Shown piece after piece: positions 25,031-36,836 of a DNA stretch of 64,000 nt; position 1 is the stretch's first letter, and each line of letters opens with the position of its first letter. Below the pieces are notes generated by a model. The model worked only from the letters and a program-made list of their open reading frames with translations, was not told where the DNA came from and did not search any database. The translations under genes were made by a program, and so were the position numbers. Source of the DNA: Ophiosphaerella korrae. Lineage: Eukaryota; Ascomycota; Dothideomycetes; Pleosporales; Phaeosphaeriaceae. The stretch covers positions 1-64,000 of the forward strand of contig JALNQF010000070.1 of NCBI GenBank assembly GCA_028456385.1. Direction: 5' to 3'.

Positions 25031-25449
25031 GACGTACGCTGCCTGATTAGAATATAGCAGTCTCTGCTGTAACTCTCGTGCACTACGATAATAGACGTCG
25101 CTCGCAAGAAGAACAAGCTTAGAGCTAGTAGTCCCTAACTAAGAGGAGAAAGCTCTTGCTACTTATGTCTAATCTTTAGCATCTATACAGATCAAACTTG
25201 TAGACTCGCTCGCCCTTAGAGTCCAACAACTTTAGTTGCAAATACATGTTAGAGCAAGACTAGAAAACACCAATGCTGTTATAAGTGAAGTGCAATCTTG
25301 CGCTAGCAAACTACGTTACAGGTTCTATCGATGTCTATACAAACTTACACCAGGGACCTACTACTTTAAATTTAAGGGGCGGTCAAGGTGTGTTTGCAAT
25401 AGCTCGACTGTGTCCTCGTATCCGTTCCGTGCCGCCAGCATCAGCGGCG

Positions 25450-28188
25450 TCAATCCGCCGTTGTCCTTCGCGTCAACGTCGCCTTGCCAGTGCTAAGCAG
25501 CAGCTCGACTATGTCTTTGTGTCCATTCTGTGCCGCCCACATCAGTAGCATCTGTCCATTGTCGTTCGTTACGGTAGTATCGATCTTCCCAGTGCGAAGT
25601 AGCAGCTCGACTGTGTCTTTGTGTCCATTCTGTGCCGCCCACATCAGCAGCGTCTGTCCATCGTCGTTCGTTACGGTAGTATCGATCTTCCCGGTGCGGA
25701 GTAGCAGCTCGAGAATCATTTTGTTCCCATTCTCAGCAGCCCAGTGGCAATGCATCCAGTAATCCCTGTCCAGCACTCTGAGCTCGGACATCCGACTATG
25801 AATTAACTTGGTTGTCAGCTTGAGAATGGCATTCTCTTTTCCTGACACATACAACACATGGTCCTGCCAATATGTTTTTGCATAGGTATAAAACCTGAAT
25901 TCATTCTCCGGTATAGACTTAAAGGTGCCGCGCGCTTCTGCAACAGTTTTACTCATATCAAATGCAGGTTGCCTCCTGAATCTAAGAAGTTTAATAGCGA
26001 GATGACGAGTAGTGCTTGAAGACTCCATAGTGGCTTGCACGATTCTGGATGGTGCTGATTGTGCCATGATTGGACGGACCTTGACTCTGGATAACTCAGT
26101 CCCGAAAACGCTGTACCCCATATACGTAACGACAGTGTCCGCCAACGTTCTTCGTGCCTGTTCGATCGAAAACCTCGTGTACTTCACGTCATCAAGTCCA
26201 TTGAGGATGTACTGCTTGACGCTATGGTGTACTACTTGGACGGTTGACTCCTCCTCATCGATAGTAAGAAGACAACCGCAGCAAGCTAGTGCTGAGTAAA
26301 TATCGTTTAGAATTCTAGAAGGATCCCAAGTCGCATCTCCAGGAGTGACGCTTAGAGCTTCTCGCAACTCGTCTGTTGTTAGGGGCCGGTAAGCTGCCAG
26401 CACAAGTTGCAGCGTCTTTGCTTGGAGTAATCGATCTGAGCTCCCTGAGTTGTGTAGAATCCGGGCGAACGTCTCTGAGAGATCTTTAGGAAGGTCCGCG
26501 AGTGCTTCCCGGATGGCGTGATCGGTCTTCATACTACACAAGGATTGGATTTGAAGAGCTACCCAGAGGAACATTCCCTGCGAACCTTTTGAGAGCGCAT
26601 CTTGGATGTCTAGGATCAAGGTTGGGTCCCCGATTATAAGGATTTCTTGGCGAAGACAACGCTCCAGATCCGCTTCAATGAAGGCTTCAATGTCTGGATT
26701 GTTGTCCGGTAACGAGATGACGCGGGTAGCCAAGAGTTGATTAGTAATTGGCCGCAGACTATTGTTTGGCTCTATTCGGAAAGAAGCACAGACCAGAACT
26801 TTTAGTTTCTCTTGGACCTTTTGGACTGCTTGCAACAATATCTCTCTCTCCTTGTTGTCGCACTCATCTAGTCCATCTAGGACAAAGTACGCTTTAGAGC
26901 TAGTAGGAAAGCCTTGAATGAGCAGTTCGAGCACTTTTTCAGTATCGCTAGTGATGTGAATGTCTTCGCAGCTCTTAGAGAGTATAGCAAGGTCTGAGAC
27001 GGTGCACAACAACTGTCGTGCCAACGAACCGATGATCGTCCGTGCCTGAAGACTTTCTAGAATGTCGTGTCTGCAGAAGAAGTATGCTACTTGGAACCCT
27101 TCTTTTTCGGTAGAGAGGTTGAGGTCGTCCACAATATTAGCAAGTAACACAGACTTACCGGATCCCAGCTTGCCTATATACATCAGCGTGCAAGTGTCCG
27201 AGGAATCTCTCCACTCTTGGTACTCCGCATATTGCCTATAGAACGATGTGTTGCCGGCTTTCCTGGTTTGCTTCCACGCCATTTGATGGTCGTATGTGGA
27301 GTAGAAGTCGAGCACTCGGATATTCGTGGCAAGTTTCTGCTGATACGAGGCAGATTTAAATATTGTCCTAGATAAAGCCCTAAAACCAGAGTTCTCTTGA
27401 GCTTCACTCAGACGCATTTCCTCTTTAATCGAATTCGCCCACTTGTCAAGGTCAGTCTGGAATGCCTTCAAGTTCGAATCGTTCAAGGAGGATGTGAATT
27501 GCTGGACGGTTGACTTCTGTCCAAACTTGAACAAGTGATGACATAGGCCGACGACCACAATGAAGTATTCGGAAAGGTATGATTGTAGCTTTGTGGACCG
27601 AGGATATAGCAGGGCTGTGGCTTGATAGCGTGGAGCAGAGCGACCGACGTCCATAAATAGCGAAGATAGCTTGTCTATGTAGTTTGACAAGCTCACAATC
27701 GACTGTAGTGCATTAGTGATTGACAGCGACGATGATATAAGGACACTGACCAACAATGACATGCGCACCAGTGACCACACGCCACATGCTACCAGGTTCT
27801 GTGAGCCTCCAACCACGACATCTCCAAGCGCAGCAAACTGCTGAACTCCCTGGAGGAAGTTGGTGAAGCGAGGCCCGAAACATTGACCACCGAACTTCTT
27901 CGATATTCGACGATCAATCTCGGCTGTCAGTCGCATGACATCGCTTGGATTAGGTGTCGTTGAGAGTGACTGCGACTTGTGCGTTCGAAAAGTGGACTTT
28001 TGCTCGTTCGAGAGGTCAGCTTCGAACTCGGAGACAGCCCGAGCGAGGCGGATCTCAGGCTTTAGAGGCGAAGCCTTCGCTAGAGCACTCGACATGGCCA
28101 TCGCTCCGGAGGCTTCGGAATGGAAAAGCTGCAACACAGTTCGACATGAGCGTTTCTCTCCCCGTCTTGTGTGGAGGATGAGACACAA
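25450..28188 (-). CDS. DUF7708-NACHT-ankyrin STAND protein (NLR-like), 3' frameshift
   Basis: A single open frame of up to 912 aa; the ATGs at 28101 or 28095 (MAMSSALAK) are equally good starts. The N-terminal 100-270 region has LSSLFMDVGRSAPRYQATALLYPRS, matching the fungal DUF7708 domain. NACHT follows with P-loop GKLGSGKS (about residues 339-346) and Walker B YFVLDGLDECD (about 435-445). At about 820-905 come two nearly identical 33-aa ankyrin repeats plus parts. The next repeat (VDAKDNGGLTPLMLAARNGYEDTVELL) is present in another frame at 25400-25480, so a one-base loss near 25478 truncates the protein to ATLTRRTTAD. Such proteins act in fungal non-self recognition and programmed cell death; the effector role here is inferred. 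Confidence 0.85.
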   Translation of the reverse strand: MCLILHTRRGEKRSCRTVLQLFHSEASGAMAMSSALAKASPLKPEIRLARAVSEFEADLSNEQKSTFRTHKSQSLSTTPNPSDVMRLTAEIDRRISKKFGGQCFGPRFTNFLQGVQQFAALGDVVVGGSQNLVACGVWSLVRMSLLVSVLISSSLSITNALQSIVSLSNYIDKLSSLFMDVGRSAPRYQATALLYPRSTKLQSYLSEYFIVVVGLCHHLFKFGQKSTVQQFTSSLNDSNLKAFQTDLDKWANSIKEEMRLSEAQENSGFRALSRTIFKSASYQQKLATNIRVLDFYSTYDHQMAWKQTRKAGNTSFYRQYAEYQEWRDSSDTCTLMYIGKLGSGKSVLLANIVDDLNLSTEKEGFQVAYFFCRHDILESLQARTIIGSLARQLLCTVSDLAILSKSCEDIHITSDTEKVLELLIQGFPTSSKAYFVLDGLDECDNKEREILLQAVQKVQEKLKVLVCASFRIEPNNSLRPITNQLLATRVISLPDNNPDIEAFIEADLERCLRQEILIIGDPTLILDIQDALSKGSQGMFLWVALQIQSLCSMKTDHAIREALADLPKDLSETFARILHNSGSSDRLLQAKTLQLVLAAYRPLTTDELREALSVTPGDATWDPSRILNDIYSALACCGCLLTIDEEESTVQVVHHSVKQYILNGLDDVKYTRFSIEQARRTLADTVVTYMGYSVFGTELSRVKVRPIMAQSAPSRIVQATMESSSTTRHLAIKLLRFRRQPAFDMSKTVAEARGTFKSIPENEFRFYTYAKTYWQDHVLYVSGKENAILKLTTKLIHSRMSELRVLDRDYWMHCHWAAENGNKMILELLLRTGKIDTTVTNDDGQTLLMWAAQNGHKDTVELLLRTGKIDTTVTNDNGQMLLMWAAQNGHKDIVELLLSTGKATLTRRTTAD
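25500..25720 (-). repeat. Near-identical 99-bp ankyrin-coding repeats
   Basis: The stretch coding RTGKIDTTVTND-GQ-LLMWAAQNGHKD-VELL is repeated at 99-bp spacing with only a few base differences. This is typical of NLR ligand-recognition repeats under concerted evolution. Confidence 0.75.
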
Positions 28189-28229
28189 GCAGGATGCGAT
28201 GCCAGCGACGAGGCTGAAAGACAGTTGAG

Positions 28230-28600
28230 GTGCTGCGCACCAAGCTGAGCGTGGCTACGCATCTCAGCCGCAACCCCGCTCGTACAACGCGGCTGTGTCA
28301 CCGTTGGCGACAAATTTGCTTCTTCCGGTCTCAATATTAGGAAAGTTGTTTGCCTTTAGATTGTGCCACTAGTAGCATGTATGCAAACTTTGTGACTCGA
28401 GAACGATTCAAAGTATCCGGGCGTGTGGGCAGCTGGTGATGTCGTGAAGGCCCATCTGCGCTGGATCGCCCTAAGCCGCCGGCGGTACATGGTTCGTGCT
28501 AGGTGATATCCCGTAAATACCCGCGCTAACTCGCCAACCCCTCTGCACAAAACCCCCATACAAAGTTGTCTGCAATCGTAAATAACGCCGTAACGCGCGC
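28230..28600. other. Intergenic, upstream of NACHT-ankyrin gene
   Basis: No coding pattern recognised. It presumably contains the promoter of the minus-strand NACHT-ankyrin gene. Confidence 0.4.
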
Positions 28601-29640
28601 GCAAAGTAGAATTTGAAGAAAAACCCCCCGGTTAAAGCAAAGTTTACTATCTTAGCTATCAGTGACTCGATTGTTGAGCGCGCAGCTCCTCAGCGCGGGC
28701 GTCAGCTATGCGCTGTTGGCCAGCTTTGTATTGCCTCGCCGCCTTGCGCGCAACCTTCTGAGCCATCAGCTTCGACGCGGGCATCAACTACAGCGCGTGC
28801 TTCGCCTGCAGTGAGTGCGCCGCCGCGTTTTGCCTGCTTTTGATGGGCGTTTTGGCGGTTTTTACGCCCAGTTGCAGCTGCAGTTGATGCGAGATAACTT
28901 GTGCTCAGCGACGGCGCAGAGGTCCACATTGACTATGGCTGCTTTGAGGAACCGATGGAAGCGCGTTGTATACGATTCAGAGCGCTCAGCGAGGCGCTGG
29001 AAGTACTCTAGCTTACGCTTAAATTGTTGGAGCTGTAAGTAAGCTGCGAGATGGAGATGGTGCTTGGCGGAGTGCGCGCACCTTCTGGTATGCAATCTCT
29101 GGCGCCCACGGCCATATACCTGCCTTCTCCCAAGCGCTGAGTGCTGAGCCTTCGGTTCTTGGCCTGTGCGGCGGGTGGGCGAGCCGGACCGCGACATGAT
29201 TACTGTCGGAGGGCAAACTCGCCCGGGCCAGCGGTAGCGAGCTTGGCACGGCACTGAGGTTGCTGATACGGTGGCTCTCCTGCGTCGTTCAGGATATGTA
29301 CTGCGGGACATTTTGTAGCCATCATCTCAAACGTCTCGATATAATCTTTTTCGAACTTGGCCACAGCCAGCTCGATGGGCTTCCATTTCTGCTGACAGTT
29401 CTTGCATTCTTCAGGTGCGACGGGACAGGTGCGTGTATTCGATTTCCGCTGGGGAAATTGATGCCTAAAAGTCGCCTTCCAAATCCGGCGACAAGGTGCA
29501 GGGGAGCTTACACGGGTGGAGTACTTGTGCACGGATAAGCGACGACCTCTCTCACTCGCGTATTTCATCCCCATGCGGCACAGCAACATGATTGTCCTCA
29601 GCTGCTCAGCCTGATACGTCGCCAACCCTCTTGGATTGCT
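28600..29640 (-). pseudogene. Possible transposase C-terminal remnant
   Basis: Several overlapping minus-strand fragments. One contains SAWEKAGIWPWAPEIAYQKV (about 29070-29190), resembling the AGIxPxNPxxV block near the C-terminus of pogo-like transposases; another contains KQAKRGGALTAGEARA (about 28760-28840), resembling their basic tails. Frames change repeatedly, so it is a decayed remnant at best. Little hallmark RIP is visible. Weak assignment. Confidence 0.35.
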
Positions 29641-29719
29641 ACTCCGTGATCACACTTGAGCATCAATTTTGCAGGATGGGCAACTACACTAATAGCTTAG
29701 GAGGGTGGAGTCTTTCCCT

Positions 29720-32700
29720 ATAGACTTTTACGACTCGGATGCCACGACCGATACAGAAGTTGAGTCGCCTCGAGCTGCGTTACCTGATGTGGAGGTCACC
29801 GGTGCCTCTCCGCCCGAGGCGGCGGACGAATTATCTTAACACGACGAGGATGTGTCTGATGTCTACCCGGTACTGAGTTTACGAGAGATCCTAAGCATTC
29901 TGAGTCACCCTACGCAAAAGAATCATCATGCCTATGTCCCTGCAGAACAACAAAAATTTAAGAACCTTGTAGACTGAGTTATGCAGCAAAGTTCTGTTGC
30001 GGAATGGGTGTCTCTGGGGCAAAGTCCATCGCTTTTTTTGGAATTATCGCCTGACTTTGACCATTATTCGCTTACTCGTGAGCTGTTGGACACAATACGG
30101 GAAACCTCGACCTATGCGCAGACTCATGTGTCTTACATCCGGAACTTCGGGGAAAGTACACGTACGGCCACCAGGGTGTAGATGCTCTCAAGCCTTTGTC
30201 TTTCACTCTTGAAGGAGTCCGACGTCGAAGTGGAGGAACTCGCAGAGGAAGTTAGGCGCGTTTCCGAGACATGCCACGACAAACCACTCGAGAATGCCCT
30301 GTGGAGTTTGGCGTCTTCACTGCTCCTCCTACCTGACTCTGTCATGATAACTTATGCATTCGACAACGCCCCGACCGGGACGCAAACAGCGATTGTCCAG
30401 AATCTATTTACCCTCATCGAGAGGACAGAAGTCCGAATCAAGCTAGCTATCATTGTGTACGGAAACGCAAACCTCTCTTTGAAGACAACCACGAATATCT
30501 GCGTGGATAGTGGAGACGAAGAAACAAAAGACGCTCTATTCAAGGACTGTCAGTCCATCACTGCTCGTATAGCGGCTCAACGACCCAATCTATTATCTTC
30601 ATTGGAGCGAGTGTTGACATTGGGCAAGCCTTACCTCGACAGATCCCTCGGTCTCTTATCGTACTTAGAATACGTTAAAGAGGAAGTACATGTTACTTCA
30701 AGGCAACCGGAACATGACCAGGAGCTCATCTCCCACTCTGATCTTGTACTCAGTCGAATAATGCGTAATCTCCCGGATCACGAACGAGATTATGTTGGAC
30801 GCATGATAGCTTCAGTCCAGAACAGTGCGCTGTATCTCAATTTGGATGGATTGGCCATCACCGTACGCCCAATCAACGAAAAGATCAAAGAGGGTGACCA
30901 CTGCAATGAAGCAGCGAGTGACACCCCGGTGGATATTCAGTATGACGTAAGTCGTCTTCTTCGCGGAACGATCGAGTCCTCCACGGGCATTGCAACCTTC
31001 TCAGCACCTCATATCCACACGTACCTTCAAAGAAAGGATGTCTGCACTAAATTCGACCGGTTTGTTTCTGAGCAGGAAGCACATAGCCGCCTCGCCAACG
31101 TTTGCCTTGATTATCTTGCATCCTGGGCCGCTGCGAGCTATTGTCAAGTCGAAGGAACAGAAATTGCTGAAGAGTTCGAAAAATGGCCCCTGCTTGACTA
31201 TGCCGTTCGATATTGGCATTATCACTTCGACAAATCGAGGCGAGGTAAAGATGAGGAGCAACATATGCAGTCGAAAATAGAAAACGTCAATGTCATAGGG
31301 TCTTGGGACTTCCTTTGGCTATATCTGAACTTTCGCACCCACACAAGCTGGATGTAAAGATCTTGGAAGACATCCAGCCTGCTGATATCAGCGCGCAGTT
31401 TGGCGTTGACATGGTCGTTGCTGCAAAGACTTGCAAGTGGCTCAGCTGGTGGCCCTGTCAAATTATGATAAAGAGGTTGCGATCCTTTGCGCAATATCAA
31501 GAGTTGCCCCTACGTCCTCAGTCTTGGATGCGAAGTTGTCAACTCTCCCCGATCCAAGTTCATACCTTAGACATCTTTCTTCGCTTCACCTCAAGAAACT
31601 CTTATCGTCAAATGAGCACATCGAGATGGACCTTGGGGTTGCTTTGCTATTCGCCGCAAGCGTACTCCAAGAAGGTGTCTTTGACATAGTTGGAAATGTT
31701 ATCGGTTTCATATCATCGGATGTGATGCCCCTGCCATGGCATTCCACTCTCATGTATGACTGTGTCTCCATATTTGAAGAGTTGCTCAATGGCAGCAAGA
31801 TTTCAGAAGAGCAATTTGCGGCAATTCAACCCCAATTGCTACAGGCATCGATAAAATGCGACAAAGTGGGCGCTTTTAGCCAGATTCTAGGACTGAGAAA
31901 GCCGTCCTCGAACACACTCAGCGAGGCGATGATTACATCGACATGAAGGGGGCTTGCAGAAATTGTTCAACAGCTTCTTGAGTATTCATCCGACATAGAC
32001 TTTCTCACCAATGACTATGCACGTTGGACTCCATTACACCATGCATGCTTCTGGGGCCACAGAGGTCTAGTCAAGACTTTGATTGATAGCGGCATGTCGA
32101 TGAAGTTGAAGGATTGCTCAAGTCGTAATGCGTTTCATCTCGCGGTTACGCAAGGGCACATCCAAGTTGTCGAGCTGATGTTAGACTATTGCGATGTGCG
32201 TTCACCACGTGAGTCCACTGGAGAGTCCGATATGGCGGCCGTAAATGAAACAACGAATCTAGGAACCGAGGTTTCTGAAGTATACGTAAGACCAAAATTC
32301 GTCGACCTTATCGGCGCACCTGGGACCCAAATGACCTTGATGCCCTCGAGCACAATTGAGGAGGTTGCCACTCATGAAGTTGTACCTATGATGGAACTTC
32401 TCGTCAAGTACCTCCAACCAAAGGCTCTCGCTGATTACGAATTACTTCATATTGCTGTACGTGGTGGACGCATAGAAATGGTAGAATATTTGTTGGGGCT
32501 TGAGGGGATTGATATAGACCGCCGGGACGGGCGAGAGCGAACCCCCTTGACGTAGAGATTATGGAACGGAGGACGGAAATAAATCAAGAAGCTCTTGAAA
32601 AATGGCGCCCGGATAGACACAAAAGACGAGTGGGAAGACTCGCCTTTGGAGGACGCCTGCAGGTATTCAGCAGGCGAAGTTGTGTCGCTTCTCCTTCGTG

Positions 32701-34323
32701 AGAGGCCTGGTGGCGACGAATCTCGTAAGGACAATTTATGCCTCTTAGCATCCAATAGACATACAGAGGTCATCGACGCGCTGCTAGATTCCGGTGCCGA
32801 CATCAATTGGGGAAACTCTAATGACAGAACCGCACTACACGGAGCATCTTACTATAGGATGGAAGATACTATCAAGCTATTGTTGATGCGAAGAGCGGAT
32901 CTGGAAAAGGTGGACATATATGGTGATACACCGTTATCGGATGCAGTGAGCCAAGAGAGGACCAATGCCGTAAAACTCCTTCTTGATGCAGGCGCAGAGT
33001 TCAATTGGAAAGACGCTTCAACAAACGGGCCAGTCAAAAGAGCAGCCATGGCCAACTCCGTTGAGATCATGAAGATGTTCATTGACAGGGGAGCCAGCCT
33101 AGATGGACCTAATGATTTGGAGCACCTTCTGGAAACTCTTGTCAACAATCATTGCCCGAAGACCCTCGAGCTTATTCTACATACCGAGTCGGTAAAGATC
33201 GAAGATGATATCCTTGACCGATGCTTCTACCTAGCTATGCGTAATGATGACACAGGGACCTTGTCGATGTTTTGGGATAAAGGTGCAGACCCTAATTGGA
33301 TCAACACTGACACCCGATATGGAGCTGCTCTACACGAGTGGCCTACCATGGAAACCTCCTCATGGTAAAGGTTCTTCTTGGGCACCTGTACTCAACTATC
33401 GAGGTTAATTTATGCGCTGGCGAGTTTCAAACGGCGGTTATAGCTGCATTGTGTCGACTTGATGCGTCTACTAAAGAATTAAGTAAGGAAGCGGCGGAGA
33501 GAGCGGCATCAAAAATGTTCGAAAGGCGTTGCCGGATGCTCGACTACGTTGTCAAAGAGAAAAAGGCAGACGTCACAATCACGGGAGGGTTGTATGGAAA
33601 CCTTTTGAACGCAACAGCAACACAAGGCTCGTCGAAGCTATTGAAATATGTCATTGATACGTTCTCCCTTACTCCAGACTCTGTCGATCAAGAAGGCCGT
33701 TCGCCTGCTCACACAACATGCTTAACACGGGAGAATACTGTGGAAAACTTTGATGTTCTCTCCGCAATAGATCCCTCCATTCTTCTCAAGACCGACAAAC
33801 AGGGTCGGCAGCCCATCCATCTTGCCTGTGGAAGGACTCAAGCTGCGGCAATCAGGTATCTCGTTGAAAAAAAAGTCGGCGGACATCAAAGTTTTAGATA
33901 ATGATGGTTGGACGCCTTTGCATTGGGCCGCCAGGCAGTGGGACATCAAGATGATCGAGCATCTCATACGCTTAGGAGCTGATATACACGCAAGAACAAA
34001 CGAAGGCAAGACAGCATGGCATATTGCTTGTCGAAACGGTTATCCTGAGTTCGAGAGCTTGCTAAAGGACGAGAGTTTCAGTAACGAGGGTGGGAACGCG
34101 GAGGCAGAAGGTGAATGGACTGGTGCAGTTTGCGATAGCTGCTTTTGCGTAAGTTTTGAACGCTCGTCCTTCATAAGTAGAGATCAGAGGACTAACGCCA
34201 TCACCAGTATTTTCGTGGCGAACGCTGGCATTGTCCCATCTGTTATGACTTCGACCTGTGTTTCAAATGCGCAGCGCACAAGGACGATATCCATGATCCG
34301 TCACATTTACTCGCAGAACTGTA
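29720..34323 (+). pseudogene. STAND-type ankyrin-repeat protein with C-terminal ZZ zinc finger, broken
   Basis: A once roughly 1,500-aa gene. 29720-31357 encodes a region like the C-terminal half of a NACHT module and winged helix (SHPTQKNHHAYVPAEQQKF..., then RLANVCLDYLASWAA typical of the block before ankyrins). 31430-34070 encodes many ankyrin repeats (TPLHHACFWGHRGLVKTLID, RTALHGASYYRMEDTIKLLL, DGWTPLHWAARQWDIKMIEHLI). After an intron with GTAAGT...ACCAG (about 34150-34208) comes CDSCFC-YFRGERWHCPICYDFDLCFKCAAHKDDIHDPSHL, a ZZ-type zinc finger, then TAA at 34321-34323. Damage includes in-frame stops near 29838, 29976, 30178, 31944 and 32553, and frameshifts near 31340, 31430, 33340 and in an A-run near 33867. 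No P-loop was found, so the 5' end is also missing. Confidence 0.8.
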
Positions 34324-34480
34324 AGCGGGTACTGAGGCGTGGAAAATCAAAGCCTAGTCGAGCTTGGACACAGCCTGTTGCGTGGCCTCTGAAGAACGGA
34401 GGATTTCAAGAAGCTTCATGGACCCTGTAAAGCTCTTTCTTAATGTAAAGTCTTCCCGCTTCTCGACTGCTGCTCTTAAA

Positions 34481-36225
34481 CTGCGGTAAAACACCTCTTC
34501 TTAGTGATCTGCTGTCCCTGAATTTAGCGATTCTATCTAGCAACTTTGACATTGCGCGGGTTAGACCTCTATTAGATGCTGTCCTCAACAAGGAGCCCGA
34601 TGAAGTCATCTAGAGTAAGGTCTACAACGCCGTCGCTGAATCGACACCTCGGCCTTGCCCTACATCTTCTATCCAATAAACTCCCTGGCTGCGCAGCACT
34701 AGCAACTTCGCGAACTCTACTAAACACCGCAGATACGTCGATAAGGTACTAAAGGAGGAGCTAGGACAAACGTACGTTAGGATACCTAGCTTCTTCGAAG
34801 CATTCTTTAGAGAAGTTACAGGTCTTAGCTTAGCGGCATAAGTAGTGTTCGACAAGTGTAAGGAAGGGGATGACCTACTCTACCAAGATAAGAGCAGTTA
34901 GCAGGGCTGGCCAGCTATGGCGCAGGAAAAGGATAACTTGTACTAGTTTACGCTGCTTTTAGACCGACTCTTGGACTTTGTAGATTAGTATTAGCTAGAA
35001 TCTAGAACTCGACGCTAACTATTAGCACAGCCTTACTATCCTTTGCAAGGCTCTTCTTCAGACCGCAAGCTAGATATTGGCTTTGTAGACGATCTAAATA
35101 CGAGTGTAGACTTAAAATACAATTAGTCACAAATTCTCATACCTGAAGAGCTCAAGAGCAACCGACACAGCATCTAAAGCTTGGCTTGATCTTAGCTAAT
35201 ACGCGAGGGAAGTACTTGCTGCCTACAACAGCCGCCGCTTCGTCCTTAGATTCACTCTCTGTAGACCCCTTATGCGGCTGTGGGAATTCGATCGACTTGG
35301 CGGTATTACCTCCGCGCAATTTGATGTCAATAATAACAGTCTGTAATTCGTGTCTGGAGTGCTTGGGTTTCTCCAGTTAAACGAAGAGCGGCTCGGCTTC
35401 GACCTTACTATTATTATAGCAGACGACCAGCGTTACATAGAGATGAACTAAGGCGATTACAAAGAGCGCCTCGTTGTTGATAAAGCAATAAAGCGAGTCT
35501 CTTGCATTGCTAGTTAAGCAACAACATGCTAAAAGGTTCACCGAGAAGATAACCCTAACACGCCGCTTACTATTAAGGACTCTTAGTAGTATCCAGAGCG
35601 CGAAGAGGAGGGGGTATTGCTGCGTAAGGTAACTGAGAAGGGTGTAGTAAATGTGGCAAGGCACTTCTAATACGAGAAAGTCCAAGTAGACGGTTAAGAC
35701 GACGATATCTGTAGCAGCATACGGAAGAGTCTAGACATCACACGAGCAATGAACTACAAGTCTGAGAAGCAGATGCCGCCCCTAAGCACAGCCCGACACT
35801 AAGTTTCGCGTAAGGATAGAAGTAGCAGCCTCGCTAGGCGCAAGCGATCCGGCGTGTTACCGCTACCTAGCAAACATAACAGCTTGATCTCTCTAACAAA
35901 GCCTGCAATTACGAACTGAGTCTATTCCCGCGTTATTGTCTGCGACTACGGCAAACCTATCTATAAAGCGTTTGCTGCACTGGAAGGGTGTATTAAAGGT
36001 TACGAGTTGCTGCGTGCACGAGCTTACCTCCTCTAATGCGACATATTACTAAATAACCTAATTATTAACAAAGATGAACAAAACCCTTCCTAGCCTTGGT
36101 TTTTGATTGACTTTGATCTTGCGGTTAATGGGTGGCGCGGGATGTCTTTAGGAGCTTGGGGTAAGACTGGTACCAGGGCATTTATGGCTATTGGAGTGCT
36201 TCTGGATCACGAACAACACTCCTAC
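34481..36225 (+). pseudogene. FunK1-like fungal protein kinase pseudogene, cut by an LTR
   Basis: Read through stops: RPLLDAVLNKEPDEVI, KHRRYVDKVLKEELGQTYVRIPSFFEAFF, DRKLDIGFVDD, a degraded LWEFDR region, VIVCDYGKPIYKA, and an INNLIINKDE...LIDFDLAVNGWR...GKTGTRAFMAIGVL block, the catalytic and DFG-like parts of FunK1-type kinases. Gln, Trp and Arg positions are replaced by TAG, TAA or TGA throughout, a RIP pattern. The coding sequence stops within the conserved GxxHS block at 36225, where an LTR begins (36226), so the C-terminal lobe is missing. FunK1 kinases are expanded in mushroom-forming and some filamentous fungi; their function is poorly known. Confidence 0.8.
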
Positions 36226-36585
36226 TGTTAGATGAGGTGGCCATGGCGATCCATCTGGCTCGCCACTCACTCAACCGCAACTCATCAACTGCCGCACATC
36301 ATTGGAGAGCCGCAGCGCCAGCTAGAGAATTGACATCTGGTTCGGCAATCACATGAAGAATCGCCATCGTCAATATCATGGCTCATCGCGGCACGAGCAG
36401 ACTGCGAGGAGCCGATACATGAGCAAACCACGAAACTCGAGATAACGGCTCTCCACCATCGAGCCACAACGGCGCAGAGACAAGTATATAGATTGGAGGC
36501 AGAGCGACAGATAGAGCAGAAGAATCAATCAACTCGAATCAATTCCATCATCCGCATCATCAATCAGTGACCATCAAATCCAACA
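36226..36585 (+). repeat. LTR-like element, TGTCAGATG family, truncating the kinase pseudogene
   Basis: Starts TGTTAGATGAGGTGGCC and ends CCATCAAATCCAACA. It contains GAATTGACATCTGGTTCGG, the CGAAACTCGAGATAACGGC segment and AAGTATATAGATTGGAGGC. Flanking pentamers CCTAC and CCTCT are only partly alike. Kinase sequence does not resume on the right, implying deletion or recombination. Confidence 0.75.
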
Positions 36586-36836
36586 CCTCTATAGGCTGAC
36601 CGCTACCACCCACACATTGCCTAAAAGAGTTCGCAGTTACGGGTTGGACCTCTCCATATATTCTTCGAACACAGTTATATACCCTTTTCCAAAAGCAAAT
36701 GAGCTTGTTCGCGATTTTAGCGCCTGGCCTTCTGTTCTACTCCAAGACCTCGTTCGTATTTAAAAGCTCCCCCATGACGACCTATAGTTAGAAGACCTTA
36801 AGGTAATAGCACCGCGTCCGTAGATTATAACGACCA

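Noticed and set aside
25484..25762. Plus-strand frame with repeated SSSSTVSLCPFC
   Set aside because: Antisense shadow of the near-identical ankyrin repeats of the NACHT gene.
36226..36585. Target-site duplication CCTAC/CCTCT around this LTR
   Set aside because: Only three of five bases agree and the kinase sequence does not resume; not accepted as a duplication.
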